Assembly (NCBI RefSeq): GCF_029211325.2
Contig: NZ_CP135996.1
Coordinates: 2,356,001-2,420,000, forward strand
DNA length: 64,000 nucleotides
Source: Caproicibacterium argilliputei
Lineage (GTDB): Bacteria > Bacillota > Clostridia > Oscillospirales > Acutalibacteraceae
Direction of reading: 5' to 3'
The notes under the pieces were generated by a model. The model had not been told where the DNA came from. It made no database searches and saw only the letters and a program-made list of their open reading frames with translations. Numbering within the stretch: position 1 is the first letter of the stretch; every line of letters starts with the position of its first letter. Shown piece by piece: positions 27,274 to 35,695 of the stretch. The translations under genes and the position numbers were made by a program.

Positions 27274-27546
27274 CTATTCGGACCAGCGTGGCGGTGTGTC
27301 CGGGCAGGTATTTGTCGCTTTTACTGCCCGCATTTCCACAAAGCAGCCGCACAGCGCGCACATACCGTTGCGCAGATTTTCACATCTGCGGCAGGTTTCC
27401 AAGCGTGCACGGTATGCAGAGTCCGGCGTTTTCACGTTCCGCGGAACCGCCGCCAAATACTCCCGCACCGTTGCAAACAGCTTCGTTTCTTCCGTCATAT
27501 CTTCCAGCAGGCACCGCCTGCAGGGGGGACGGTCCAGTGTGTTCAT
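27274..27546 (-). CDS. Small Cys-rich protein, DUF6171-like
   Basis: 90 residues with seven Cys: PCRRCLLED near the N-terminus, CRRCENLRNGMCALCGC near residue 55-70, and a late CPD. The paired Cys motifs suggest one or two zinc sites. Similar short proteins occur in Clostridia (DUF6171 in my memory), of unknown function. AGGGAG precedes the ATG and a good terminator follows, so it is a stand-alone gene. Confidence 0.7.
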   Translation of the reverse strand: MNTLDRPPCRRCLLEDMTEETKLFATVREYLAAVPRNVKTPDSAYRARLETCRRCENLRNGMCALCGCFVEMRAVKATNTCPDTPPRWSE

Positions 27547-27633
27547 TGCTCCCTGTCCTTTCCGGCCGCCGCAGCGGTTTCTTCGTAAAAATCATACTAC
27601 AAAGCCGCCCGGCGTGCAAGCACGGCCTGCCTA

Positions 27634-27662
27634 TTGACTTTTCTCAAAAATAAGACTATTCT
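27634..27662 (+). promoter_or_regulatory. Promoter of the HTH-ABC operon
   Basis: TTGACT (27634-27639), 17-base spacer, TATTCT (27657-27662), 39 bases before the regulator start. Confidence 0.7.
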
Positions 27663-27701
27663 GATAGCATCGCATGGCAAGAGAAAGGAAAGGGTGGTTG
27701 T

Positions 27702-28241
27702 ATGCCGAAAAATCCGGCAGATATTCTCATGAATCCGGCGCGCCAGCGAATCATCCAGTATTTCGTTTTGCACAAGAAAGGCACTTCCGGACAGCTGGCT
27801 GAGGCGCTTCCGGATATTCCGCGTGCCAGTCTGTACCGCCACATTAAAATGCTTTATGATGCGGGATACTTGCAAGTTTTAGAAACCCACCCAGTGCGCG
27901 GCACAGAGGAGAAAACCTACTGCCTGACTGCACAGCCCATGGGAGAGAATGCTTCTGAAAAAGAAGTTTCCGCGCTCATTCAAAACCTGTTGTACGCGGT
28001 TATGACTTCATTTGCCCAGTATTTTCAAACACATGATACAGCAGACGCGCAAAAAGATTTGCTCAGCGTTTCTTCCTGCACGCTGCTGCTCACTGACGAT
28101 GAATTTGCCGAGCTGCTCCGCCGGATCGGTCAGGTTTATCAAACATACCTCAACAACAAACCCAGTGCAGGGCGAAAAGAAAGATGTCTGACCTTTATTT
28201 CCGCTCCGCCAAAGCCAAGCAAAGGAGAGTCCCCATGCTAA
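27702..28241 (+). CDS. Winged-helix regulator of ABC operon
   Basis: 179 residues. A winged helix fills the first 75 residues (NPARQRIIQYFVLHKKGTSGQLAEALPDIPRASLYRHIKMLYDAGYL). The C-terminal 100 residues are helical and resemble effector/dimer domains of similar ArsR-like regulators next to ABC genes. The stop codon overlaps the start of the ATPase gene (ATG at 28235), so all three genes are coupled. It likely controls its own operon. Confidence 0.82.
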   Translation: MPKNPADILMNPARQRIIQYFVLHKKGTSGQLAEALPDIPRASLYRHIKMLYDAGYLQVLETHPVRGTEEKTYCLTAQPMGENASEKEVSALIQNLLYAVMTSFAQYFQTHDTADAQKDLLSVSSCTLLLTDDEFAELLRRIGQVYQTYLNNKPSAGRKERCLTFISAPPKPSKGESPC

Positions 28242-28957
28242 ACATCAAGAATCTTTCCAAGACCTACAAAGGCGGCAAAAAAGCCGTTTCCAACCTCACG
28301 CTGGACATTGAGGCCGGCGATATCTACGGCTTCATCGGCCACAACGGCGCCGGTAAAACCACCACCATCAAGTGCGCAGTCGGCATTTTAGACTTCGACG
28401 AAGGGGAAATCCGCATCGACGGGCACTCCATTCAGGAAGAACCCATCCTGTGCAAATCGCTGACCGCTTACATTCCTGACAACCCGGATCTTTACGAGCA
28501 TCTGACCGGCATCCAGTACCTGAACTTCATCGCGGACATTTTCGGAATTTCACAGGACGACCGCACCGACCGCATCCAGAAATACGCCAAAGTCTTTGAA
28601 ATTACTTCGGCGCTCGGCGACCCGATCTCCTCTTACTCCCATGGCATGAAGCAAAAGCTGGCAGTCATCGCAGCCTTAGCCCATCACCCCAAGCTTTTGG
28701 TGCTGGATGAGCCGTTTGTTGGGCTGGACCCGCAGGCAGCCTTTACCCTAAAAGAAATCATGCGGGAACTCTGCCGCGAAGGCAGCGCCATTTTTTTCTC
28801 CACCCACGTACTGGACGTTGCGGAAAAGCTGTGCAACAAAATTGCCATCATCAAAAACGGCAGTCTGGTCACCTCCGGCAAAACTGAGGAGTTGACACAC
28901 GGGCAGTCATTGGAATCTGTATTTCTGGAGGTGGTCGCTCATGTGGAAGCAGATTAA
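28235..28957 (+). CDS. ABC transporter ATP-binding protein
   Basis: 240 residues: Walker A GHNGAGKTT at about 37-45, signature YSHGMKQKLAVIAAL, Walker B LLVLDEPFVGLDP, and STHVLDVAEKLC with the switch His. The class is the drug/bacteriocin export type (YhaQ/CcmA-like). AAAGGAG precedes the ATG at 28235; an in-frame ATG at 28184 lies inside the regulator gene and lacks a site. The gene overlaps its permease partner by 17 bases. Confidence 0.92.
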   Translation: MLNIKNLSKTYKGGKKAVSNLTLDIEAGDIYGFIGHNGAGKTTTIKCAVGILDFDEGEIRIDGHSIQEEPILCKSLTAYIPDNPDLYEHLTGIQYLNFIADIFGISQDDRTDRIQKYAKVFEITSALGDPISSYSHGMKQKLAVIAALAHHPKLLVLDEPFVGLDPQAAFTLKEIMRELCREGSAIFFSTHVLDVAEKLCNKIAIIKNGSLVTSGKTEELTHGQSLESVFLEVVAHVEAD

Positions 28958-30518
28958 GCTGCTCACCGGCGTAGAACTGCGCGGCGCGTTCAGCCCACAC
29001 GAAGCCCGCCGGGGCATGAACACAAAAAAGCAGAGGAATGGGGTGCTTCTGGCTGCTTTGTCTCTGTTCGCCGGCTTGCTTCTCATGTTTTACATCGCTG
29101 TGCTCACCGCCGGACTGGCTATCATCGGCATGGCAAGAATCGTACCGGCACTGCTCTGCATTCTGGTTAGCTTGATGATTCTGTTTTTTACCATTTTCAA
29201 GTCGGGCGGCATTCTGTTTAACCTGCAGACCTACGAAAGGGTCATTGTGCTGCCGGTGGAACCCGCGGCGATTCTCATTAGCCGCTTTCTGACCATTTAT
29301 CTGTTTGACGTTGTCCTAAGCTTGCCGGTGATTTTGCCGGGCATGGTGGTGTACGGGTTCTTCCAAAAACCCGCGGCTTCGTTTTACATTGCTATGCTGC
29401 TCGGTATTTTCTTCATTCCGCTTCTGCCGATTACGGTTGCCGCCGCCATCGGCGCTCTGGTCACGGCAGTTTCGTCCCGCATGAAGCACAAAACATTTTT
29501 TACAACGCTGCTGTCCGTGGTGGCGGTTCTCGCGGTGTGTGTCGCCTCGTTTGCATTTTCCGCAATCAGTTCAGAATGCACCACAGACCAAATAACCGCT
29601 GCGGCGGCTGTGCTGTACGACGAAGTCTGCACTTTTTACCCGCCGGCTGTCCTGTTTTCCGAGGGAGCTGTTGACGGCAGTTTGGGCAGTTACCTGCTTT
29701 TCATGGGGATTTCCCTGCTGCTATTCGGGCTGTTCGCGTGGGTTGTCCAGCGCAAATTTGTTGCCATCAGCACGGCGCTCTCTGCCCATGAAGCCAAGCG
29801 GAACTACGTCATGCGCACACAGGCGCAAACCTCGGTTCCCAAGGCGCTGTACCGCAAGGAATTAAAGCGTTACTTCGCATCCAGTGTGTATGTGCTCAAC
29901 ACCGTCACCTGCTATCTCATGATGGTCATTACCGCCGTCGCCATCGCAGTGGCAGGCACACCGCTGTTTCACGAAGTTCCAAAGTTCCGGCTGCTGCTGC
30001 CGCTGTTTGTGGCGCTGCTCGCCTGTATTTCCCCCACCACTGCTTCGGCAATTTCTATCGAGGGCAAGCAGTGGGACCTCCTCAAGAGCCTGCCGCTTTC
30101 CTCTAAGGAAATCTTAAATAGTAAGCTGCTGGTCAGCCTGACGATTGCACTGCCCTGCTGGGCAGCAACGGTGCTCATTGTGCTGTCCGTGCTGCGTCTG
30201 AACGCTGTGGAAACACTCTGGCTGCTGCTGGTTCCCCTGCTTTACATCCTGTTTTCTTCGGTGCTCGGGCTGTTCATCAACCTCAAGATGCCGAACTTTA
30301 GCTGGGACTCTGAAGCTGCCGTTGTAAAGCAGAGCGCTGCTGTCGTCATCACCATGCTGCTCGGTCTTCTCAGTGCAGGGGTTCCGCTGATTCTTGTGCT
30401 GCTGTTGTCTGCCGGTCTGGCGAACCTGATTTTGACCGTCACCTCGGTGCTGTTTGCCGTGCTTACCCTGTTCCTGTACCGCATGATTCACCACGTCAGC
30501 CTAACAGCCATTTCCTAA
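28941..30518 (+). CDS. ABC transporter permease
   Basis: 525 residues with about twelve hydrophobic segments in two halves separated by a cytoplasmic region around 285-310 (YVMRTQAQTSVPKALYRKELKRYFASS). The N-terminus carries a short soluble part. It resembles large Firmicutes export permeases that act with a single ATPase, sometimes called ABC-2-like. GGAGGTGGTC precedes the ATG. Substrate unknown. Confidence 0.85.
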   Translation: MWKQIKLLTGVELRGAFSPHEARRGMNTKKQRNGVLLAALSLFAGLLLMFYIAVLTAGLAIIGMARIVPALLCILVSLMILFFTIFKSGGILFNLQTYERVIVLPVEPAAILISRFLTIYLFDVVLSLPVILPGMVVYGFFQKPAASFYIAMLLGIFFIPLLPITVAAAIGALVTAVSSRMKHKTFFTTLLSVVAVLAVCVASFAFSAISSECTTDQITAAAAVLYDEVCTFYPPAVLFSEGAVDGSLGSYLLFMGISLLLFGLFAWVVQRKFVAISTALSAHEAKRNYVMRTQAQTSVPKALYRKELKRYFASSVYVLNTVTCYLMMVITAVAIAVAGTPLFHEVPKFRLLLPLFVALLACISPTTASAISIEGKQWDLLKSLPLSSKEILNSKLLVSLTIALPCWAATVLIVLSVLRLNAVETLWLLLVPLLYILFSSVLGLFINLKMPNFSWDSEAAVVKQSAAVVITMLLGLLSAGVPLILVLLLSAGLANLILTVTSVLFAVLTLFLYRMIHHVSLTAIS

Positions 30519-30561
30519 AAAAACACGCCGGTTTCCTCAAAGGAACCGGCGTGTTTTTTAG
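30519..30561. terminator. Bidirectional terminator
   Basis: AACACGCCGGTTTCCT and AGGAACCGGCGTGTT arms around a CAA loop, A-run before and T-run after. It separates the ABC operon from the convergent patatin gene. Confidence 0.93.
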
Positions 30562-31421
30562 GAAATTCCGTTCTGTTCCAGCAACCGCTGTACCAACGGA
30601 AGCTTCTGCTGCGCGTCCCGGCGGCCCATGCGATAGATTTCCATGAGCGTTTCGGGATTCTTTTCGTAGCGGCTGATGTTAATCGGCCCGCTCGGACGCA
30701 GCACAACCATGTTTCCCATCTCCTCCTGCCGACGAATGGACAGCAGCTGATGATTGTACACATTCGGCCGCGCCTGCAGCGTATCTACGAATGCGGGATA
30801 ATCATGGTACCACGCATTGATAACCGCACGCGGATAATCCGGCTGTGCCGCCTTGCGGAAGGAGTAATCTCGCGTGAGGACCACCACATTTTTGGCATTT
30901 CCGTCTGCCAAGGAACGCTCATAGGGCACCGGCGCGGCAATGCCGCCGTCCAGGTACGGTCGTCCGTTAATGGTAATGACGTTGGACAAAAACGGCAGAG
31001 AGCTGGAAGCTTGAATCGGCAGAAAACGCTCGTCCATGTCTGCCTGACTGAAGTACGCCATGCCGCCGGTCAGCAAGTCGGTTGCCCCTGCCATCAGCCG
31101 CATTTTTGAACCGCGGAACGCCTCCTCATCAAATGGAACCAGCTTTTGAAACAGCTCGCCGAATATGAAGTCAAAGCCAAACAGGGAGCCGGTCTGCCGC
31201 AGGTTATGAATACTCACATACCGGCTGTCTGCAACATAGCGGTAAAAGATTTCTTTGTTTCGCTCGTACTGTCCGGAAAGATAACTCAGCGCACAGCAAG
31301 AACCCGCGGAAACCGCGTAAATAACCGGAAACAAAACGTTGTTTTTCAGAAACTCGTCCAACACACCGGCGGTGTACGCCCCGCGCATTCCGCCACCCTC
31401 CAAAACCAAACCGACTGACAC
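30558..31421 (-). CDS. Patatin-like phospholipase
   Basis: 287 residues of the patatin/RssA family. Oxyanion loop LEGGGMRGAY at 7-16, nucleophile in AVSAGS (S38; the usual first Gly of GxSxG is Ala here), and the dyad Asp in YLDGGI (D158). It would hydrolyse acyl esters of membrane lipids in the cytosol; the true substrate is unknown. The start is GTG at 31421 with GGAGGGATG upstream. Monocistronic, between terminators. Confidence 0.9.
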   Translation of the reverse strand: MSVGLVLEGGGMRGAYTAGVLDEFLKNNVLFPVIYAVSAGSCCALSYLSGQYERNKEIFYRYVADSRYVSIHNLRQTGSLFGFDFIFGELFQKLVPFDEEAFRGSKMRLMAGATDLLTGGMAYFSQADMDERFLPIQASSSLPFLSNVITINGRPYLDGGIAAPVPYERSLADGNAKNVVVLTRDYSFRKAAQPDYPRAVINAWYHDYPAFVDTLQARPNVYNHQLLSIRRQEEMGNMVVLRPSGPINISRYEKNPETLMEIYRMGRRDAQQKLPLVQRLLEQNGIS

Positions 31422-31504
31422 GACAGCATCCCTCCTACGCTTTTCTTTTTCTTACTGCTCATTATAGAAGAACCCGGCGCAAAACACAAGAACATCCGGC
31501 GGCA

Positions 31505-31550
31505 GACAAAAAGAGACCCCGGCGGCTTGCAGCCGAGGTCCCCTTTTAAA
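31505..31550 (-). terminator. Terminator after the YhgE/Pip gene
   Basis: GGGACCTCGGCT and AGCCGCCGGGGTCTC arms around GCA (about 31509-31541), then CTTTTT on the minus strand. Confidence 0.75.
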
Positions 31551-31557
31551 AAACGAA

Positions 31558-34059
31558 TCAGTCGTGCATCATCTGCGCAGAAAGAATTGCCGGAGCCAAT
31601 TCGTGCCCCTTGCGCTCCTTTACAAAAACGCGTGCGCTGTAGAAAATAATGCACAGGAAGGTGCTGACCATGGCAACCATAATGAGTACAAACAGGTCGC
31701 CCGCAACACCGGGGCCTTTGCTGCCCATATCGACCGCCTGGCGGAACGCATCCACGCTGTAGGTCATTGGCAGGTACGGGCGCAGCTTCTGGTAAAAGCC
31801 GTTTGTAATCTCAATCGGATACGTACCGGCAGAACCGCTGATCTGCAGAATCATGAACACGATCATGATGAACGAACCAACGCGGCCCAATGCGGTTGCA
31901 AACAGGCTGATGAGCGCCATAAACGCCATGGAGGTCAAAATCGCCACCAGATACGTCAGCCCGACATTTTCCGGGCGCAATCCGTTGAGTGCCATCAGCA
32001 TGGTTACTTCAACCACTGCCTGCGCCACCGCAACCAGCATCCAAACTGATGCTTTACTTGCCCACCAGACAGTGCCGTTGCGCGGTGATTCCACAGAAGG
32101 ATCAAACACCGGATAAATGAAGCACATAACGATGCCGCCGATGAACAGTGCAATCGACATCATGTACGGCGCCATGCCGTGCAGGTTGTCTTTGGCAGGT
32201 GCGTAGTCAGACAGAACCGCAGTGACCGGCTCGCTCATCATCTGTGAAGTCGCGTCAGAGGTGTGCACGTCCGAAACCTTCTTGTTGCCGTCCGAAAGCT
32301 TGGTGCTCAGTTCGGCGGTGCCATTTTTCAAGGTAGAAAGGCCGCTGCCCAGTGTGGCAGAGCCATCTGCCAACTTGCCCGCGCCGTCGCTGATCTGCTG
32401 TGCGCCGCTGCCCAACTGGTCTGCACCGGAAACCAGGGCATTCGCGCTGGTGCCCAGTTTCTGCGCACCGCTGTTGACCTGCTGTACGCCGCTGACCAGT
32501 GCCGGTACTTTGCCGCTCAGCTGCGTAAGTCCGCTGCTGAGTTGCTGCGAACCGCTGACCAGCGCCGCGCTGTTTTTCGTCAGCGTGGTACTGCCGGCAG
32601 TCAGCTGTGCCACGCCGTCCGTGTAGGCATTTACACCGCTGGAAACGGCGGACGCGCCAACGGTCAGCTGCTGCAGCCCCTTGGAAAGAGCCGGCGCCTT
32701 TGCCCCAATCTGCTGGACACCGTCTGTCAGCTGCTTGGAGCCTGCTTTCAGCGATGCCGTACTGCTGTCCAGCTTTTCCAAACCGGACGCAAGCGTTGAA
32801 ACGCCAGTGGTGTACGTGCTCACACCGTTTGCCAGCTGTTTGGCGCCCGGCACAAGGCTGCTGTTTACCTGCGCCGCAATTTTCTGCATAACGGCAGCAG
32901 CTGCAGGATCGCTCTGCTGAAACTTCTGTGCAGCAGCCTGCAGGGTCGTAGAAACGGTTTCTGCGCCGCTTGCCAGGCTGGAAGCACCGCTGCCCAGCTG
33001 CCCACCGTTTTGTTCCAGCTGCTTGGCGCCTGCGGAAAGCTGGCTCACACCGCTGGTGTAGGCATCAATGCCTTCCTGCAGGCTTGCGCCGCCCTCGCTT
33101 AATTTGGTCAGGCCGGAAGTCAGTGCCGGCAGCTGCGTCTGCAGCTGTGTCAGCCCCTGCGACACCTGCGCCGCGCCAGACTTGAGACTCTGGGAATTTT
33201 TCGACAGCTTCTGCAGGCCGCTGTCAATCTTCCCTGCGCCCTGCGTGTACTGCGTAACGCCCTTCTGCAGCGTGCCCGCGCCGGTGTTCAGCGCCGATAC
33301 ACCGCTCTGCATTTGACCGGCGCCGTCGGCAAGCTGCTGCGTGCCGCTCGCCAACTGCTGTGCGCCGGCCTGATACTGCTTGATTCCGACCTCCAGTTGG
33401 CTGGCGCCGTCACGGAACGTCAGGCTGGAGCTTGCCAGCTTCTGCAGGTTCTGCGTGATGGTCTGGTTGCCGGTGGCAAGTTCCTTCGCGCCGCTGTCCA
33501 ATTTCTGCGAACCGTCCGCCGCGGCGGAAAAACCGTCCTTAATTTCATCCAGTTTGCTGAACAACGTCTCCGCATAGGTCTTGGTGACCTCTTCGCTGAC
33601 CTGTTTGGTAATCCGGTCGGAGGCGCTGGTCGAAAGCTTGGAGGCAATGAAATTGGCACCGGAGTTTAACTCGTAGTGCAGTTCCATTTTCTTCGGGCTG
33701 TCATCCATCAGCGTTGTTGCATTTTTTGAAAAATCCTCCGGAATCGTAATGACCATATAGTAGCTGTGGTCTTTCAGACCCGCGGCGGCGGTCGCCGCGC
33801 TGACAAAGTTGCAGTTCAGTGGCTTTTCTTTTTTCAGCCGGTCAACTAAGTCGCTGCCGACACTGAGTTTTTTGCTCTCGTACGTCACCGGCTTGTCGTT
33901 GTTGACCACTGCCACGGGAAGCTGATCAATCTGTCCGTAGGGGTCCCACATAGAGGCAAGAAAAATGGTCGCATACAAAGTCGGAATCAGTGCCATGATC
34001 AGCACCGCCAGAACCAAGAATTTATTGCGCCACAGTTTCTGCCACTCTCGCTTTATCAT
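31558..34059 (-). CDS. YhgE/Pip family membrane protein
   Basis: 833 residues. An N-terminal membrane helix (about 13-36) and LPVAVVNND are hallmarks of YhgE/Pip proteins. A long extracellular region (about 160-620) is made of degenerate repeats of the form SG..QL..G...L..G, often spaced by 7 or 11 residues. The C-terminus carries five to six membrane helices of ABC-2-like fold. Relatives include the lactococcal phage receptor Pip, the B. subtilis YhgE protein, and proteins linked to type VII secretion or lipid transport. GAAAGGAG supports the ATG at 34059 rather than 34098. Divergent from a TetR gene, which likely controls it. Confidence 0.9.
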   Translation of the reverse strand: MIKREWQKLWRNKFLVLAVLIMALIPTLYATIFLASMWDPYGQIDQLPVAVVNNDKPVTYESKKLSVGSDLVDRLKKEKPLNCNFVSAATAAAGLKDHSYYMVITIPEDFSKNATTLMDDSPKKMELHYELNSGANFIASKLSTSASDRITKQVSEEVTKTYAETLFSKLDEIKDGFSAAADGSQKLDSGAKELATGNQTITQNLQKLASSSLTFRDGASQLEVGIKQYQAGAQQLASGTQQLADGAGQMQSGVSALNTGAGTLQKGVTQYTQGAGKIDSGLQKLSKNSQSLKSGAAQVSQGLTQLQTQLPALTSGLTKLSEGGASLQEGIDAYTSGVSQLSAGAKQLEQNGGQLGSGASSLASGAETVSTTLQAAAQKFQQSDPAAAAVMQKIAAQVNSSLVPGAKQLANGVSTYTTGVSTLASGLEKLDSSTASLKAGSKQLTDGVQQIGAKAPALSKGLQQLTVGASAVSSGVNAYTDGVAQLTAGSTTLTKNSAALVSGSQQLSSGLTQLSGKVPALVSGVQQVNSGAQKLGTSANALVSGADQLGSGAQQISDGAGKLADGSATLGSGLSTLKNGTAELSTKLSDGNKKVSDVHTSDATSQMMSEPVTAVLSDYAPAKDNLHGMAPYMMSIALFIGGIVMCFIYPVFDPSVESPRNGTVWWASKASVWMLVAVAQAVVEVTMLMALNGLRPENVGLTYLVAILTSMAFMALISLFATALGRVGSFIMIVFMILQISGSAGTYPIEITNGFYQKLRPYLPMTYSVDAFRQAVDMGSKGPGVAGDLFVLIMVAMVSTFLCIIFYSARVFVKERKGHELAPAILSAQMMHD

Positions 34060-34144
34060 GTTGCATACTCCTTTCTTCGAAAGTATCCGCTGCCGCACAG
34101 TGCTGTGGGCAGTTTCAGAAGCCGTTTGGCTCCCAACGAAGTCC

Positions 34145-34173
34145 AGTTTAGCAAAGCTGTATTTCCGCTACAA
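34145..34173 (-). promoter_or_regulatory. Promoter of the YhgE/Pip gene
   Basis: On the minus strand TTGTAG (34168-34173), 17-base spacer, TAAACT (34145-34150). The following 220 bases up to the TetR promoter are AT-rich and hold no gene. Confidence 0.6.
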
Positions 34174-34390
34174 TAGTCACGGACAGACCTGTGTATAATT
34201 TTTTTACAAATTTCGAAAACTGTCCAATCAAAAAAATTCCGGGATTTAATTCATCCCTATTTTATACGAATTATTATAAATATTTTTATGCATATTTAAA
34301 TTTTTTCGTTTTTCGGTTTCTGCCGTATTCCGCTGCCCAGCAGACTGCAATCCGCTTTCTTCCGCGGTTTTTAGAAAGTCTCGCTCTCGG

Positions 34391-34434
34391 TTGCAGTTTC
34401 TACATAAGCATGCTATAATACACAGATGTAGAAA
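34391..34434 (+). promoter_or_regulatory. TetR gene promoter with long dyad around the -10 box
   Basis: TTGCAG (34391-34396), 17-base spacer, TATAAT (34414-34419). Nine-base perfect arms TTTCTACAT (34397-34405) and ATGTAGAAA (34426-34434) enclose the -10 box. A regulator bound here would cover the whole core promoter, consistent with autoregulation. Confidence 0.75.
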
Positions 34435-34483
34435 AAGACGCACTTGTGCAGAAATCAGTTTTTGCACAGAAAAGGAGCAGAAC

Positions 34484-35059
34484 ATGGTACAGATGCACAG
34501 CGCCGACCGGCGAATTTTAAAGACTAAGCAAGCCATTCACAACGCGCTGATTCAGCTGATGTCCCGAAAAGCTGTTTCCGAAATCACCGTGCGGGAACTG
34601 ACAGAAACCGCCAATATCAGCCGCAAGACCTTTTACCTGCATTATGCAGACCTGACCGATGTCTTCCGTGAAATCGAATCCGACCTGCTGCGCAGCCTGC
34701 ACACGCTGCTGCACGCCTGCGACTTTGCCAACCGGCAGAGCGGCATCAGTGAACTTTTTTCCGGACTCAACGACCTGATTCAGCGTGATCGGCCGTTTTA
34801 CCACCAGCTGGTGCGCAGCGAGTACTTCGGCAGCTTTCTGGTCAGCGTCAAGCAAGCGCTCAAAGAGGAACTGCGCCTGCTTGCGGCGCAGCGCCCGACC
34901 TCTCGCCCAAAGCTGCGGGAGCTTTCGCTGGAATTTGCCGCCGCCGGTCTGGTTTCCATGTATCTGGAATGGTTCCGTTCCGAAACCAACCTGCCGCTGC
35001 GCTCTGTTTCGGAAGCCGCGCAGCAGATGATTCGCAGCAGTATCCTTGCAACCGCGTAA
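34484..35059 (+). CDS. TetR-family regulator
   Basis: 191 residues. HTH near the N-terminus: RRILKTKQAIHNALIQLMSRKAVSEITVRELTETANISRKTFYLHYADLTD, the standard TetR signature (TFYLHY). The rest is an all-helical dimer/ligand domain of the C-terminal type found in DhaS/YhgE-linked regulators. AAAGGAG precedes the ATG at 34484; an upstream in-frame ATG at 34391 falls inside the promoter. It is divergent from the YhgE/Pip gene and its own promoter carries a strong dyad, so it probably controls both. Confidence 0.92.
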   Translation: MVQMHSADRRILKTKQAIHNALIQLMSRKAVSEITVRELTETANISRKTFYLHYADLTDVFREIESDLLRSLHTLLHACDFANRQSGISELFSGLNDLIQRDRPFYHQLVRSEYFGSFLVSVKQALKEELRLLAAQRPTSRPKLRELSLEFAAAGLVSMYLEWFRSETNLPLRSVSEAAQQMIRSSILATA

Positions 35060-35062
35060 AGA

Positions 35063-35107
35063 AAGCGGAGCAGCCCTCCTCAAAAGGAGCGGCCGCTCCG
35101 CTTTCTT
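35063..35107 (+). terminator. Terminator after the TetR gene
   Basis: AAAGCGGAGC and GCTCCGCTTT arms with an inner TCCT/AGGA stem, followed by CTT. Confidence 0.75.
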
Positions 35108-35120
35108 CCGGACGCAGACT

Positions 35121-35153
35121 CAAAAAACCGCTGCAAAGCTTTCTTTACAGCGG
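35121..35153 (-). terminator. Terminator after the Rrf2 gene
   Basis: CCGCTG and CAGCGG arms extended by AAAG/CTTT, then TTTTTTG on the minus strand, five bases beyond the stop codon. Confidence 0.85.
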
Positions 35154-35157
35154 CCGG

Positions 35158-35595
35158 TTAAATAACATAATCGTTCACGCACGCCTGATTGTGCTGCTCC
35201 AGAATGTCCTGCAGCGTAATGCCGTCCAAATACTCCGCAATTACACGGCTCAGCCCCTGCCACACTGGCAGCGTCGGGCAGTCGGCACTGCGGCGGCAGG
35301 GGTTCGGCTGCTGCTCCAGGCACGGTACCGGATTTAATCCACTTTCCGTCAGGCGCAGCAGACCGCCCACCGTATACTCCACAGGCAGCTGTGCCAGCCG
35401 GTATCCGCCCTGGGAGCCTCGGCTGGTCAACAGGTAACCGGCACTGTTTAAAATGGGAACAATCTGCTCCAAATATTTTTTGGAAATTTCCTGCCGCTGC
35501 GCGATGGCGTTCAGCGAAACATACCCGTCATCCTGATGTTCGGCAAGGTCCAGCATCATGCGCAGCGCATATCTCCCTTTGGTGGAAATCTTCAT
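35158..35595 (-). CDS. Rrf2-family regulator (IscR-like, three Cys)
   Basis: 145 residues with an N-terminal winged helix (MKISTKGRYALRMMLDLAEH, SLNAIAQRQEISKKYLEQI). The region at about 95-115 has three Cys spaced C-x7-C-x5-C, the place where IscR and NsrR hold an iron-sulfur cluster, so a redox- or Fe-S-sensing role is likely. AAGGATG supports the ATG at 35595. No isc/suf or cysteine genes are adjacent; the neighbour is mntH. The target genes are not evident here. Confidence 0.88.
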   Translation of the reverse strand: MKISTKGRYALRMMLDLAEHQDDGYVSLNAIAQRQEISKKYLEQIVPILNSAGYLLTSRGSQGGYRLAQLPVEYTVGGLLRLTESGLNPVPCLEQQPNPCRRSADCPTLPVWQGLSRVIAEYLDGITLQDILEQHNQACVNDYVI

Positions 35596-35695
35596 ACGCT
35601 CATCCTTCCATTCTACTGCCCTATCATAGCATAGTTTGGCGGCGCTTTCAACGTCCGCCAAATGATTTCCGTCTGGGCTGCCCCAGCAAGCGGAT

